Origin: Setoptus koraiensis
Taxonomy: Eukaryota; Arthropoda
Length of the DNA: 64,000 bases
Direction of reading: 5' to 3'
Assembly: GCA_048013815.1 (NCBI GenBank)
Contig: CM106586.1
Coordinates: 434,001 to 498,000 of the forward strand
Of the stretch, positions 10,201 to 16,790 are shown one piece after another. Position 1 is the stretch's first letter. The number at the start of each line of letters is the position of its first letter. Under the pieces are notes generated by a model. It was given only the letters and a program-made list of their open reading frames with translations, was not told the DNA's origin and did not search any database. A program made the translations under genes and the position numbers.

Positions 10201-13200
10201 ATGCTCTCCATAATAGGCTGCAACAATAAAAGTATCCGGAATCGGGATGTGTGGGTTGGACAATATAAAACAAAGACAATCATAATTTCTTGTAAACGCC
10301 TCAGGTATCCTCTTTCCAAACGCTGTAGGAGGCATAAATCGAATACGACGGGAACCAGATATATTGAATGTTCGATGCACATAGTCGTTGAAATAAGCGG
10401 CGATGGAATAGAATTCAGCAGGCCCAATATAATGATAAGGAGGAGGCAAAACATCTGGATCTTCTTTCGCGACAAGATACTCCTGCTGGAAATGTTTCTT
10501 GACGGTCCTTTTTGGCTTTTGATTATTCTCCTCGTCGGACATTGCAGTTGTGATATTTCAGAGATGATAAATAATATAGAATTGGCTGATGAATATGCTG
10601 GATGTTGGCTTAGGATAAATATGCCGGGTTGGGCTGGCGATGAATATTCTGGGTTGCAATTTGGACCTCAGACCAACAAGACCGACACGAGGGAGCGCGA
10701 AATACAATTAATCAGAACAAGACATGTCGAGAAACAACGCCATCATGTGGACACCAACACACACACTCCGGCGGAGCGCCAACTACAAATAATCAGAAAC
10801 GCAAATGTTTTGAAACAGCGCCACCAAGTGGCAGCTAACACACACGCTCCGGCGGAGCGCCAACTACAAATAATCAGAAACGCACATGTTCTGAAACAGC
10901 GCCACCCAGTGGCAGCTAACACACACGCTCCGGCGGAGCGCCAACTACAAACAATCAGAGAAACACATGATTCGCTGGAGCGCCACCCAGTGGCAGCTAA
11001 CATAGACGCTCCGGCGGAGCGCCAACTACAAATAATCAGAAACGCACATGTTTTGAAACAGCGCCACCCAGTGGCAGCTAACACACACGCTCCGGCGGAG
11101 CGCCAACTACAAATAAACAGAAACGCACATGTTCTGAAACAGCGCCACCCAGTGGCAGCTAACATAGACGCTCCGGGGGAGCGCCAACTACAAATAATCA
11201 GAAACGCACATGTTTTGAAACAGCGCCACCCAGTGGCAGCTAACATAGACGCTCCGGGGGAGCGCCAACTACAAATAATCAGAAACGCACATGTTTTGAA
11301 ACAGCGCCACCCAGTGGCAGCTAACACACACGCTCCGGCGGAGCGCCAACTACAAACAATCGGACCCATACCAATTAACATATATAGACACGCGCCAACC
11401 AAAAACTGGTTACGATATGGGTCAATAAGCATCCACCATGGCAACATTCGCTTCATCCAAGCGAACTGTAATAAATCGGCATATGGCAACTCAACCTTAC
11501 TGGATGCAGCAAAAAATAGAAAATGTGATATCATATTAGCCAGCGAAGTCCACACCTCAGCGAGTGGGGTCATCACCGGCTTTCACAGCAGTATTAATAA
11601 TAGAGAGATAATTACTTCGAAAAACGGATATAAACGATGGAAAAAGAGGGCTCAAGCGGTCCTACAGAATCATCTAACACAAAGCAGAAAGAACAAAGAA
11701 TCAAAATGGTGGACTGCTAGACTTAGTCAGTTGAGAACAACTTACAAACAGGCTGCTAGAGCTTTCTACACAGTTGCTCATCAAAACAACGATGAGGTGA
11801 AGATGAATATGGCGAAAGCTCGCAACCTCTATGCTAAGGAAATAAGGATTGCAAAAAGACAATCATGGACCTCATTCGTAGCCCTAAGTTCAAGCATCGA
11901 CGCTTGGAGTGAAGCATACAAGATCATTATGAACAAACGAAAGTTCAAAACATGTATGCAAGCTCTCAAGTTAGACAATGGACAAGAAATCACAGAACCG
12001 TCTTCCATACTTGAGAAGTTCATGGACTCGTTCTTTCCCCAAGATGATCCGCAAACAGACACGGATGAGCAAAAGGAAATCAGGAATGCGAAAAATGATA
12101 GGTACTGGAGCGAATTTCCAAACATAGTAACGAATCAAACAGAAATTGAAACGCTCATAAAAGGCCTTCCCTATAACAAAGCGCCTGGCATGGATGGACT
12201 AACAGGTGAAATACTGAGAGGGATCTCTGCCAAAGTTTCCAAGTATCTCACGCTCATCATCGACAGTTGTCTCAAAACAGGGTACTTCCCACAAACTTGG
12301 AAAGAGGCATATGTAGTCATGATTCCAAAACCAGGAAAGAATGCCGCGACCTTGAAAGGCTGGAGACCTATATGCCTTTTGAACAATATGTCTAAGATTC
12401 TAGATAAAATTATGATAAACAACATCATGATGCAGTTCAGACAAACAACAGGAATTTCACAGGAACAATACGGGTTTGAACCACACAAGTCAACTGTTCA
12501 TGCTGTTAACGAACTAGTTGACACCATCAAAACGAAACGTAAGGAAGGAGTGGTAGCATTAGTATGCTTGGATGTCTCCGGAGCGTTCGATAACGCGTGG
12601 CATCCAGAGATCATCAGCAGACTCAAAGATGCACACATAAGCCACAATCTACTAGAACTACTCAAATCCTACCTAGAAAATAGGAAAGCGACATTAGAAT
12701 ATAATGGGATCACTGCGATAAAACACCCACAAAGAGGATGCCCGCAAGGGTCATCGTCGGGACCAATGTTATGGAACTTGCTATACAACAGCATCATCTC
12801 AATCTCCAACGAGAACAGTGACACAAGAATAATAGCATATGCTGACGATATAACCCTAGTAACCTGGGCACGCACACAGGAACTATTGAGAACTAAAACG
12901 GAAAGAGCAGTTGGACACATAATAAAGCAGGGAAATAAGATCAAACTTAGCTTTGGTCCTGAAAAAACAGAATTACTGTATTACCAACAAGTCCGAGCAG
13001 GCAGTATCCCAGAAATATGCAATCACGACACCCCAGATATAGCTCAATCATTGGCAAATAGACGCCCTCGAATGAAAAATAGCGGTAAAAGGAACGACTT
13101 CACGATAAGGGTAGATAACTACTCTATTCGCGAAGCAAAAACGGCGAGAATACTTGGGGTCTATTTCAACAATCTACTCACATGGACAGATCACATTGAG

Positions 13201-14628
13201 ATTGCTCTCAAAAAGGCAACACAAAAATGGCAGCTGCTCGCTCCTGCATGCAGCAACAAATGGGGATTAAACCCCAGAAGTGCTATCCGCATTTTCGAGG
13301 GGGCAATACAACCAGTATTAACATACGCGTCACCTGTATGGGCGGAGGAGCTGAGATTCGCCAAGACACGAAACATACTAATTAAATGGCAGGAAAGTAA
13401 AGTCACCAGACTATGCAGAGGGTATACAACTATTGCGAAATCCATAGTAAACATCATAAGTGGAATAATGCCTGTCGACTTGTTGATCGAAGGACAAGCC
13501 ATTCAATGGAACACAAACAACATACACGAATACACGTACACATACAAAGGGGACACGGTATCGAACTCCTCAGTGATTGGGAAATGCAAGATAAAAGTCG
13601 AAGCACCAGATATCCACGAGACTGAAAATATACCGGCACACCCGAGCTACTACATCAGAAAGAACAACAAAAGGTCTAGACGCGGTTATGATACCGTTGC
13701 AAAAGAGATCAAAAACGATATAGAACATCATTATATAAGAAGCCGAGAGGATAACGAATATCTATATGCATATCACCTGGACTTGATGACAGGAAGTGAA
13801 ATAAGAACATATAGACTCAAAAAGTATCCCAATTGGAAAGCAAACAGAGTCACCATGCTACTCATAGCGACCGAACACATTATACAGGATGCTAGGAGAA
13901 GGAGACTGCTTCAAAACGACAAGACCTTTCACTTCATCTACTACGAAAATGACATCGGAACAGAATTAAAGAATTTGATTTCAGTTGACCTGGTCAATCA
14001 AGAGTCAGCAAGCGTGATTAGGAAGTACTGGGCCAACAGAAAATATATTAAGTTGCTCGAAATCAAGCAAGGAGACGTATGGCCGGTTGAAGATATCTCA
14101 ACATTTGACATAGACTGCTATAGAGTCAAGGACCACAAACCCAAGATCAAGTTATGGATGCTTGACAAATGGAATGACAGATACATGTCAGAGTCATCAA
14201 AACCAGACTGCTGGGGCAAACACACTCGCCGCATATTTGAGACCGTGTTCGAACGAAAGAAGTGGATATGGGTAACACCTGGCTACAAGATGACTCAGAT
14301 TATGACGAACCACGGGTATTTTAATTATATATTAAACAAATTTGATAAGGCACCATACCCATACTGCGAAAGATGCGCCAGCATCAACATCAGAGCAATT
14401 GATAATGCACATCACTATGTCCTAGAGTGTTCCACATATTCCGAACAAAGGTCAGAGCTAATTAACTATGTTAACCTCAGAGGAATAGGATCGTTAAGAG
14501 GTATAATAGGAGACCGCACAGCCTACTACATGCTCAAAAAATTCATTCATGGTAACAACAAACTGGACAATGTACAAAACACAAGAACCAGAATGGTGCC
14601 AATAATAGACAATAATGAGCATAGCTGA
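7228..14628 (+). CDS. 2466-codon open frame: repeat arrays, antisense of orphan gene, and R1-clade LINE reverse transcriptase
   Basis: One frame stays open for 7.4 kb. Codons 1-15 (MVSEVGFEPTPSF) are translated antisense tRNA and are not a natural start. Then come 27-residue repeats, about 883 codons that are the exact reverse complement of the minus-strand gene, a second repeat block (to about residue 1378), then LINE protein: an apurinic-endonuclease start (about 1405-1448, FIQANCNKSAYGNSTLLDAA and ILASEVH), RT (about 1640-1930; KAPGMDGLTGE, LVCLDVSGAFDNAW, IIAYADDITLV) and a C-terminal CCHC knuckle (about 2380-2401, CERC...HHYVLEC). The middle of the endonuclease, roughly 150-200 residues by family comparison, is missing in frame. 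The LINE part is certain; translation of the whole frame is conjecture. Confidence 0.6.
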   Translation: MVSEVGFEPTPSFEERDSLERHPVAANIDAPGERQLQIIRNAHVLKQRHPVSIITHAPAERQLQIIREIHDSLERHPVAANIDAPGERQLQIIRNAHVLKQRHPVSANAHAPAERQLQIIREIHDSLERHPVAANIDAPGERQLQIIRNAHVLKQRHPVSINTHARCNYIANVIRRQKVWLAAHKENNKTEKVGDSILISILYTNVLYCSGIQLQARDNSTFLYGTVFEMFYIRIYIIKRPVTIAIAIELSRIYILTAKKVKVTRTILWNKHGLLTYTSSYAMIKCKTRRERHWEAFHGALAWLYIYQISKHKQITNYSKAKMILYRLAISTTQLQGSSSHEVEPPFYNSKRLIVTQYSLPDSLKISNQGLKSNILITQLTAGHRAIGCDHPVIVRTHETEAVTIDIQNSLLRRNQHKQRTIRARGEGYIDGFVSAIQCWSRWVYCKRWDIDILLLLVFKHHSIFVCYTHSMADPKDNRLSYIATKTSSVRIESQFRDFTASHVIRYVDSKIFDSCVVTYNKRGLLKRLIIVPGPSRSSPGFRNCCGESGVKRVRKNTRDISQVPGIKRRWWNLARCSIHLNGTGDHISFKKSEELLRNLKLNQLLTSETGVVATLSAGDFFNEIVCGRNISSGWKIIKPKTIQNFVSGNRKGIKCRGQASPWSIVTSQGKQICVTSKHGVIKAMSWSEMVTIFKMANKLLGNRCWEGKSTMAGIKHYANYRSKRILGSHNGTEKMAVVHYWLNNYRMGVRNNDRIDGGSHSKSNQWLNHYRFKSLRGKITGHGTHYSIGRGLSVDAICWVSSISWIIAGRESLWMKSDKMLKRMYHGRRYFASAEVIKIATKVCILILFGSRLVLRQISIIGAFPLDYGFGNDGENISSRAGSADVPSNSFHYCSKRENIIKNIGSVALRWRSTGVHLPEVRPNMYETPLDKSIRILRCGLQINKTRNHPPWQRDLILKGKNIHALQYGVLSFLSAIIKDTLMVGLVRNLMLSIIGCNNKSIRNRDVWVGQYKTKTIIISCKRLRYPLSKRCRRHKSNTTGTRYIECSMHIVVEISGDGIEFSRPNIMIRRRQNIWIFFRDKILLLEMFLDGPFWLLIILLVGHCSCDISEMINNIELADEYAGCWLRINMPGWAGDEYSGLQFGPQTNKTDTREREIQLIRTRHVEKQRHHVDTNTHTPAERQLQIIRNANVLKQRHQVAANTHAPAERQLQIIRNAHVLKQRHPVAANTHAPAERQLQTIRETHDSLERHPVAANIDAPAERQLQIIRNAHVLKQRHPVAANTHAPAERQLQINRNAHVLKQRHPVAANIDAPGERQLQIIRNAHVLKQRHPVAANIDAPGERQLQIIRNAHVLKQRHPVAANTHAPAERQLQTIGPIPINIYRHAPTKNWLRYGSISIHHGNIRFIQANCNKSAYGNSTLLDAAKNRKCDIILASEVHTSASGVITGFHSSINNREIITSKNGYKRWKKRAQAVLQNHLTQSRKNKESKWWTARLSQLRTTYKQAARAFYTVAHQNNDEVKMNMAKARNLYAKEIRIAKRQSWTSFVALSSSIDAWSEAYKIIMNKRKFKTCMQALKLDNGQEITEPSSILEKFMDSFFPQDDPQTDTDEQKEIRNAKNDRYWSEFPNIVTNQTEIETLIKGLPYNKAPGMDGLTGEILRGISAKVSKYLTLIIDSCLKTGYFPQTWKEAYVVMIPKPGKNAATLKGWRPICLLNNMSKILDKIMINNIMMQFRQTTGISQEQYGFEPHKSTVHAVNELVDTIKTKRKEGVVALVCLDVSGAFDNAWHPEIISRLKDAHISHNLLELLKSYLENRKATLEYNGITAIKHPQRGCPQGSSSGPMLWNLLYNSIISISNENSDTRIIAYADDITLVTWARTQELLRTKTERAVGHIIKQGNKIKLSFGPEKTELLYYQQVRAGSIPEICNHDTPDIAQSLANRRPRMKNSGKRNDFTIRVDNYSIREAKTARILGVYFNNLLTWTDHIEIALKKATQKWQLLAPACSNKWGLNPRSAIRIFEGAIQPVLTYASPVWAEELRFAKTRNILIKWQESKVTRLCRGYTTIAKSIVNIISGIMPVDLLIEGQAIQWNTNNIHEYTYTYKGDTVSNSSVIGKCKIKVEAPDIHETENIPAHPSYYIRKNNKRSRRGYDTVAKEIKNDIEHHYIRSREDNEYLYAYHLDLMTGSEIRTYRLKKYPNWKANRVTMLLIATEHIIQDARRRRLLQNDKTFHFIYYENDIGTELKNLISVDLVNQESASVIRKYWANRKYIKLLEIKQGDVWPVEDISTFDIDCYRVKDHKPKIKLWMLDKWNDRYMSESSKPDCWGKHTRRIFETVFERKKWIWVTPGYKMTQIMTNHGYFNYILNKFDKAPYPYCERCASINIRAIDNAHHYVLECSTYSEQRSELINYVNLRGIGSLRGIIGDRTAYYMLKKFIHGNNKLDNVQNTRTRMVPIIDNNEHS
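7229..7274 (-). other. Sequence antisense to the 3' half of a tRNA-Leu, CCA included (extended primer-binding site)
   Basis: Read on the minus strand it gives, in order, a variable-arm hairpin (CCTC-GAAT-GAGG), a perfect T arm (GTGGG-TTCGAAC-CCCAC), an acceptor strand TTCTGAC, the discriminator A and CCA. A long variable arm means a class II tRNA; the acceptor strand fits tRNA-Leu. CCA is added after transcription in animals, so this derives from mature tRNA and marks a primer-binding site following the LTR. The match runs about 46 nt, well past the usual 12-18 nt. It is not a working tRNA gene: the 5' half is absent. Confidence 0.75.
7275..7722 (+). repeat. 81-bp hairpin repeat array, left
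   Basis: About five and a half units of 81 bp, alternating between two half-types (ATTCGCTGGAGCGCCACCC and TTTTGAAACAGCGCCACCC). Each carries an inverted repeat CGCTCCGG(C/G)GGAGCG with arms of about 7 bases. Since 81 is a multiple of three, a plus-strand frame runs through, encoding 27-residue repeats with the shared piece ERQLQIIRNAHVLKQRHP. The same units recur at 10686-11363, on the other side of the minus-strand orphan gene. Confidence 0.9.
7894..10542 (-). CDS. Orphan 882-residue protein, antisense to the LINE frame
   Basis: The frame starts MSDEENNQKPKRTVKKHF and runs uninterrupted for 882 residues with a globular composition (aromatic-rich, alternating hydrophobic strands, Pro/Tyr-rich N-terminal part), unlike the arrays beside it. 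The last 65 residues are Cys-rich (CVRACIC, FYCNCNG, then YVKHFKDC), suggesting a zinc-binding end. I recognise no family. A stretch around residues 370-470 (NGHFFCAIM ... IVFYTC ... LGCNDAPWRC) faintly recalls the His/Asp/Cys spacing of Ulp1-like proteases, but too weakly to name. It has no transmembrane segment. It uses many A-ending codons (ATA, ACA, GCA, CCA, GGA) yet no TTA, CTA or TCA, so its complement has no stop in the paired frame. Matching 81-bp arrays flank it. Confidence 0.75.
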   Translation of the reverse strand: MSDEENNQKPKRTVKKHFQQEYLVAKEDPDVLPPPYHYIGPAEFYSIAAYFNDYVHRTFNISGSRRIRFMPPTAFGKRIPEAFTRNYDCLCFILSNPHIPIPDTFIVAAYYGEHKISYKTNHQSILNYGGEETEDTILQGVNIFSLQNQISLPRWMIPGLINLQTASENSYRFVKWCFIHVRSDFRQMDPSASPSKCNTADVLDDIFSLGTIMEAITRHIRRACPTRDIFTIVSESVIKWKSADYANLAEDESTPEEYKNTYFRRNFYDFSRGKVPSTVVHPLQHFVRFHPQRLTSSDDPRDRTNPTYCIDTESSSDAIVSSMSSYFASQGFESVMVQPLITLGVRATIDPVVITDTHSIIIQPIVYNGHFFCAIMASKDPLRPVISIVFYTCHRGFAFPASITEELIGHFKNRYHFGPGHSFDNPMFGRHAYLLALGCNDAPWRCLASALYSFPVATYEILDGFRLYYLPTTANVATTNYFIEEVTSAQCRHYAGFTRQELIELEVSQELLTLFEGDVVTSSIEVDGAPGQVPPPSFDARDLGNIPCILSDSLNTTFTAAVSEARRTSARTRNYYKPFKQPSFVIRDYATVEDFAVYVSDNMAGCEVPELRFYPNRGGFGCDVGEAIIFWISHAMSVANKYAMMLKDKKKQDIYVPSFTVDPSGPTLDSRNKSIDITFTSGPDGSLLMLVPSKKRILYINGNSFSFMCPDDNRVITTYRPMACRQLGNQYVTFEALVADFQGIRERILSYNKPLAVVKRRFDFVRTASLELCGRYCKPIQDHFGFGVICDLFMLAYLINVQPSKSAMERFPVAFPSCFTFDHCVRACICKQSVFVPEYSPGHLDLFCSENVYPGEFYCNCNGDRAFDDIDAYVKHFKDCSI
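10543..10685. promoter_or_regulatory. Upstream region of the orphan gene, no clear promoter motif
   Basis: These 143 bases separate the orphan gene's start codon from the right-hand 81-bp array. They are moderately AT-rich (for example ATAATATAGAATTGG reading plus) with no convincing TATA/initiator arrangement. The plus-strand frame passes through here as well. If the orphan gene is transcribed, its promoter must lie here or in the array. Confidence 0.3.
10686..11363 (+). repeat. 81-bp hairpin repeat array, right
   Basis: About eight units of 81 bp with the same two half-types as 7275-7722 and mostly the CGCTCCGGCGGAGCG palindrome. Internal units are nearly identical, and the first (10686-10765) is the most diverged, as usual for the edge of an array kept uniform by unequal exchange or template switching. 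In frame it encodes 27-residue units ending PVAANTHAPA. It leads directly into LINE protein sequence and so sits where a LINE 5' UTR or N-terminal coding region would be. Confidence 0.9.
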
Positions 14629-14639
14629 ATGTAGAACCA

Positions 14640-15190
14640 TCAACGGATGCATAGACACTAAAATGTCTTACTCAGAAACTTACATGCACGCTGCCACTGA
14701 GCGTAGGCACTACACGATCAAACTTGAAACAAACACACATAGATATAGACGCTCCCACGGAGCGCACAGTGGTACATACGCAATACGAAATAGAGAACAG
14801 GGCGTAATAATACACGCTCTCACGGAGCGTACGGCAGTGCAAGCATATTTCCACCATATACACATACGAACATGCACGCTGCCAAGGAGCACATGCAATA
14901 CATGACCAAAACTTGCAACAACTCACACTGACATATACGCTCCCACGGAGCGCTTAGCAGAACATACGCAAGATCAGATGGAGAATAGAACATAATAGGA
15001 CACGCTCCCACGGAGCGCACGGCAGTGAATATACGATTACATCATGAACACACACGAACATGTACGTTCAAACTTGGAACAACCAAACATGGATAGATAC
15101 GCTCGCATGGAGCGCTCAAAGGCACATGTGATACCATAAGGAGAACATGGCGCAATCAGACACGCTCCCAAGGAATGCGTGGCAGTACAC
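14640..15190 (+). repeat. LINE 3' UTR hairpin repeats
   Basis: Degenerate repeats at about 50-120 base spacing, each with an inverted repeat of the kind CGCTCCCACGGAGCG (clear copies near 14750, 14815, 14938 and 15003; weaker near 14875, 15098 and 15163), interspersed with ACATACG and ACATGCACG. The stem CGCTCC/GGAGCG equals that of the 81-bp arrays, so the same hairpin theme occurs at both ends of the LINE frame. Confidence 0.75.
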
Positions 15191-15251
15191 ATACGAGTTA
15201 AAGTTTTGAAGATATTAGGTGATACAACAATCAGATAACAAATAATAAAAT

Positions 15252-15359
15252 GAGGTCATCAGACCTCGAAAGAAGAGTGAGCAGCAGTGCGGGCAACTGC
15301 TCACTTGTTTACCTTCCCGCCAGGATCATATAGCGACGACGTCGCTTCAATCATGATCC
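15252..15359 (+). other. Three stacked hairpins at the LINE 3' end
   Basis: First hairpin 15252-15267: GAGGTC, loop ATCA, GACCTC. Second 15277-15304: GTGAGCAG, 12-base loop, CTGCTCAC. Third 15323-15359: an outer stem GGATCAT/ATGATCC enclosing AGCGAC-GAC-GTCGCT. All stems are perfect. Terminal RNA structure is used by several LINEs for recognition by their own RT; that role here is inference. Confidence 0.8.
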
Positions 15360-15413
15360 GGATTCTATTTTGTAATATAATAATCTGTAAGAATAGAATA
15401 AATAAAGGCCAAT

Positions 15414-15467
15414 AAAAAAAAAAAAAAAAACCAACCAACCAACCAACCAGCCATCCAACCAACCAAC
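15414..15467 (+). repeat. Poly(A) tail followed by a (CCAA)n microsatellite
   Basis: Seventeen A (15414-15430) end the LINE, and are followed at once by about nine imperfect CCAA units. Some R1-clade LINEs are specific for simple repeats (Waldo, Mino), so this may be a target repeat. Confidence 0.8.
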
Positions 15468-15520
15468 TAAAATTCTAACAAATGTAACCAAAATTATTGT
15501 TCTTGTCCATAACAGATACA

Positions 15521-16123
15521 ATGGATACCAACAACCTTTTGGACAAATTGTCAAAGACGGCCATCCTCCTTGAGGAAACGGCATCTGCAATGCGTCAACT
15601 CATTGCCGCTATGCAGCCGCCTACCAAGGCCGACAGTGTTACCAATCTAATTGACATGACACTACAGCCGGTGACAAAATCCACATCAGCATACACATCC
15701 GCATATGAATCGGCATCCGCCTTTCAAACCGCATCACCATCCGCATCACCATCCGCATCACCATCCGCATCAGAATCAGTGGTGAATGATTTCACCTTAC
15801 AAGGACTGATTCCAATGATGCATTCTACGAAACTCAGTGAGTCCATCAGCGTACCGCCTGCGCAGAATGTGGCAAGAATGGTGGATATATTCGAGGGGAA
15901 AATTCCTTCGAAGGATAATGTTCAGGCAGTAGTACCAATTGACGGGGTGAAGGGTGGGAAGGGAACTAGGGTCTTAATAAAGATGAAAGACGGCACAACC
16001 CAAGAGTGCGCATACGCAGATGAAAAGTTGGAATATGGTGATCCTTTGATGAAAGAATATTCGAAATTAAGGAGGAAAATGGCGGATCAGAAAAGATTCA
16101 TCGAAACTGTAGAAAACAAGTAA
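15521..16123 (+). CDS. Unidentified repeated protein (copy 1), 3' end cut by an E element
   Basis: From the ATG at 15521 the protein begins MDTNNLLDKLSKTAILLEE with a predicted N-terminal helix/coil, then a Ser/Ala-rich low-complexity stretch with ASPSASPSASPSASES, then a conserved, probably globular part (PVTKSTSAYTS..., VRMVDIFEGKIP-like, KGTRVLIKMKDGTTQECAYA) and a basic helix (KLRRKMADQKRFIETVE). The last two codons (NK) and the stop belong to the E element beginning at 16117. A second copy lies at 34082-34637 on the minus strand, cut at the same base. I recognise no family. The ATG at 15497 is less likely to be the start because copy 2 shows no conserved sequence that far upstream. Confidence 0.6.
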   Translation: MDTNNLLDKLSKTAILLEETASAMRQLIAAMQPPTKADSVTNLIDMTLQPVTKSTSAYTSAYESASAFQTASPSASPSASPSASESVVNDFTLQGLIPMMHSTKLSESISVPPAQNVARMVDIFEGKIPSKDNVQAVVPIDGVKGGKGTRVLIKMKDGTTQECAYADEKLEYGDPLMKEYSKLRRKMADQKRFIETVENK

Positions 16124-16445
16124 TACTGATCAAATCAGTATTTCGAGCGCTTAATTTTTCGTGTGGACAAGTATTGTTGAAGGATTCAAAGGAGTTCATG
16201 ACAGCCTGTCAACCACTGAACTTTAAAATGTGACCATCGAACATTGACCATCGAACACTGACCACCGAACATCGCACGTGCAGATGGAACTGTCATCAGA
16301 AATTCGAATTTTCAATTTCGAAGTTCGAATTGTGACCATCAAACTTATACTATGGAAACAATACAAATGTATTTGATTATCATCACATCCGCATCGCAAT
16401 AATATTCAAGTTAGATACACGACAAACAGTATATGAATGGCATAT

Positions 16446-16774
16446 TGAGACGGGACGCGGCCCGACTTACTTCTCTCTATCAAAACTCAATGACTTTCTT
16501 CAAACAAATCACACAATTAACACTATCAAGATGATTGCACACAAAAGGCTTAACTAGCAAACACAACGCACGCTTTATTCATTGCTTAGCACAAGAAACA
16601 AGATGTACTTTTCATTGTGTTGCTCCTCTTTATATAATCATTTGTGAATGTTTTATCGGCTTCATCTTATGATGACGATTATCGTGACGTAACGGCTATC
16701 GTCATTATAAGATGGTCGTCATCAGTTTCCCACGCCAAGATGGTGGCTACCGCTATGTGGCTACCACCGTTACA
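16446..16774 (-). repeat. Gypsy 3' LTR
   Basis: It starts TGTAACGGTGG and ends GTCCCGTCTCA on the minus strand. It matches 24184-24511. A palindromic stretch around 16665-16720 contains ATGACGATTATCGTGACGTA. Confidence 0.9.
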
Positions 16775-16790
16775 CATGCCCCGTCCTCCT

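Larger units (their letters stand above)
10686..15430 (+). mobile_element. R1-clade non-LTR retrotransposon (LINE), endonuclease-deleted
   Basis: Evidence: an RT with a YADD box, an R1/Jockey-type apurinic-endonuclease start upstream, a C-terminal CCHC motif, a hairpin-rich 3' UTR and a 17-base poly(A) tail (15414-15430) preceded by AATAAA (15400-15405). The Cys/His motif and the N-terminal FIQANCNKS with ASE fit the R1 clade best. The endonuclease lost its centre in frame, so this copy probably could not cut its own target. Whether the left array and orphan gene (7275-10685) belong to the same element is unresolved; if so it is about 8.2 kb long. No target-site duplication was recognised, the left flank being the tRNA-like sequence and the right (CCAA)n. 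Confidence 0.85.

Noticed and set aside
7894-10542. Naming the orphan protein as a Ulp1-like protease or as virus-derived
   Set aside because: The His-Cys spacing is only loosely similar and no active-site block is convincing; nothing in the sequence shows viral origin either. Left as unknown.
10743-11576. Minus-strand frame across the right 81-bp array (repeated CSWRSAGACVLAATGWR)
   Set aside because: It is a by-product of the 81-bp period; it leaves the array into unrelated sequence and has no composition of its own. The left array gives the same artefact at 7224-7730.
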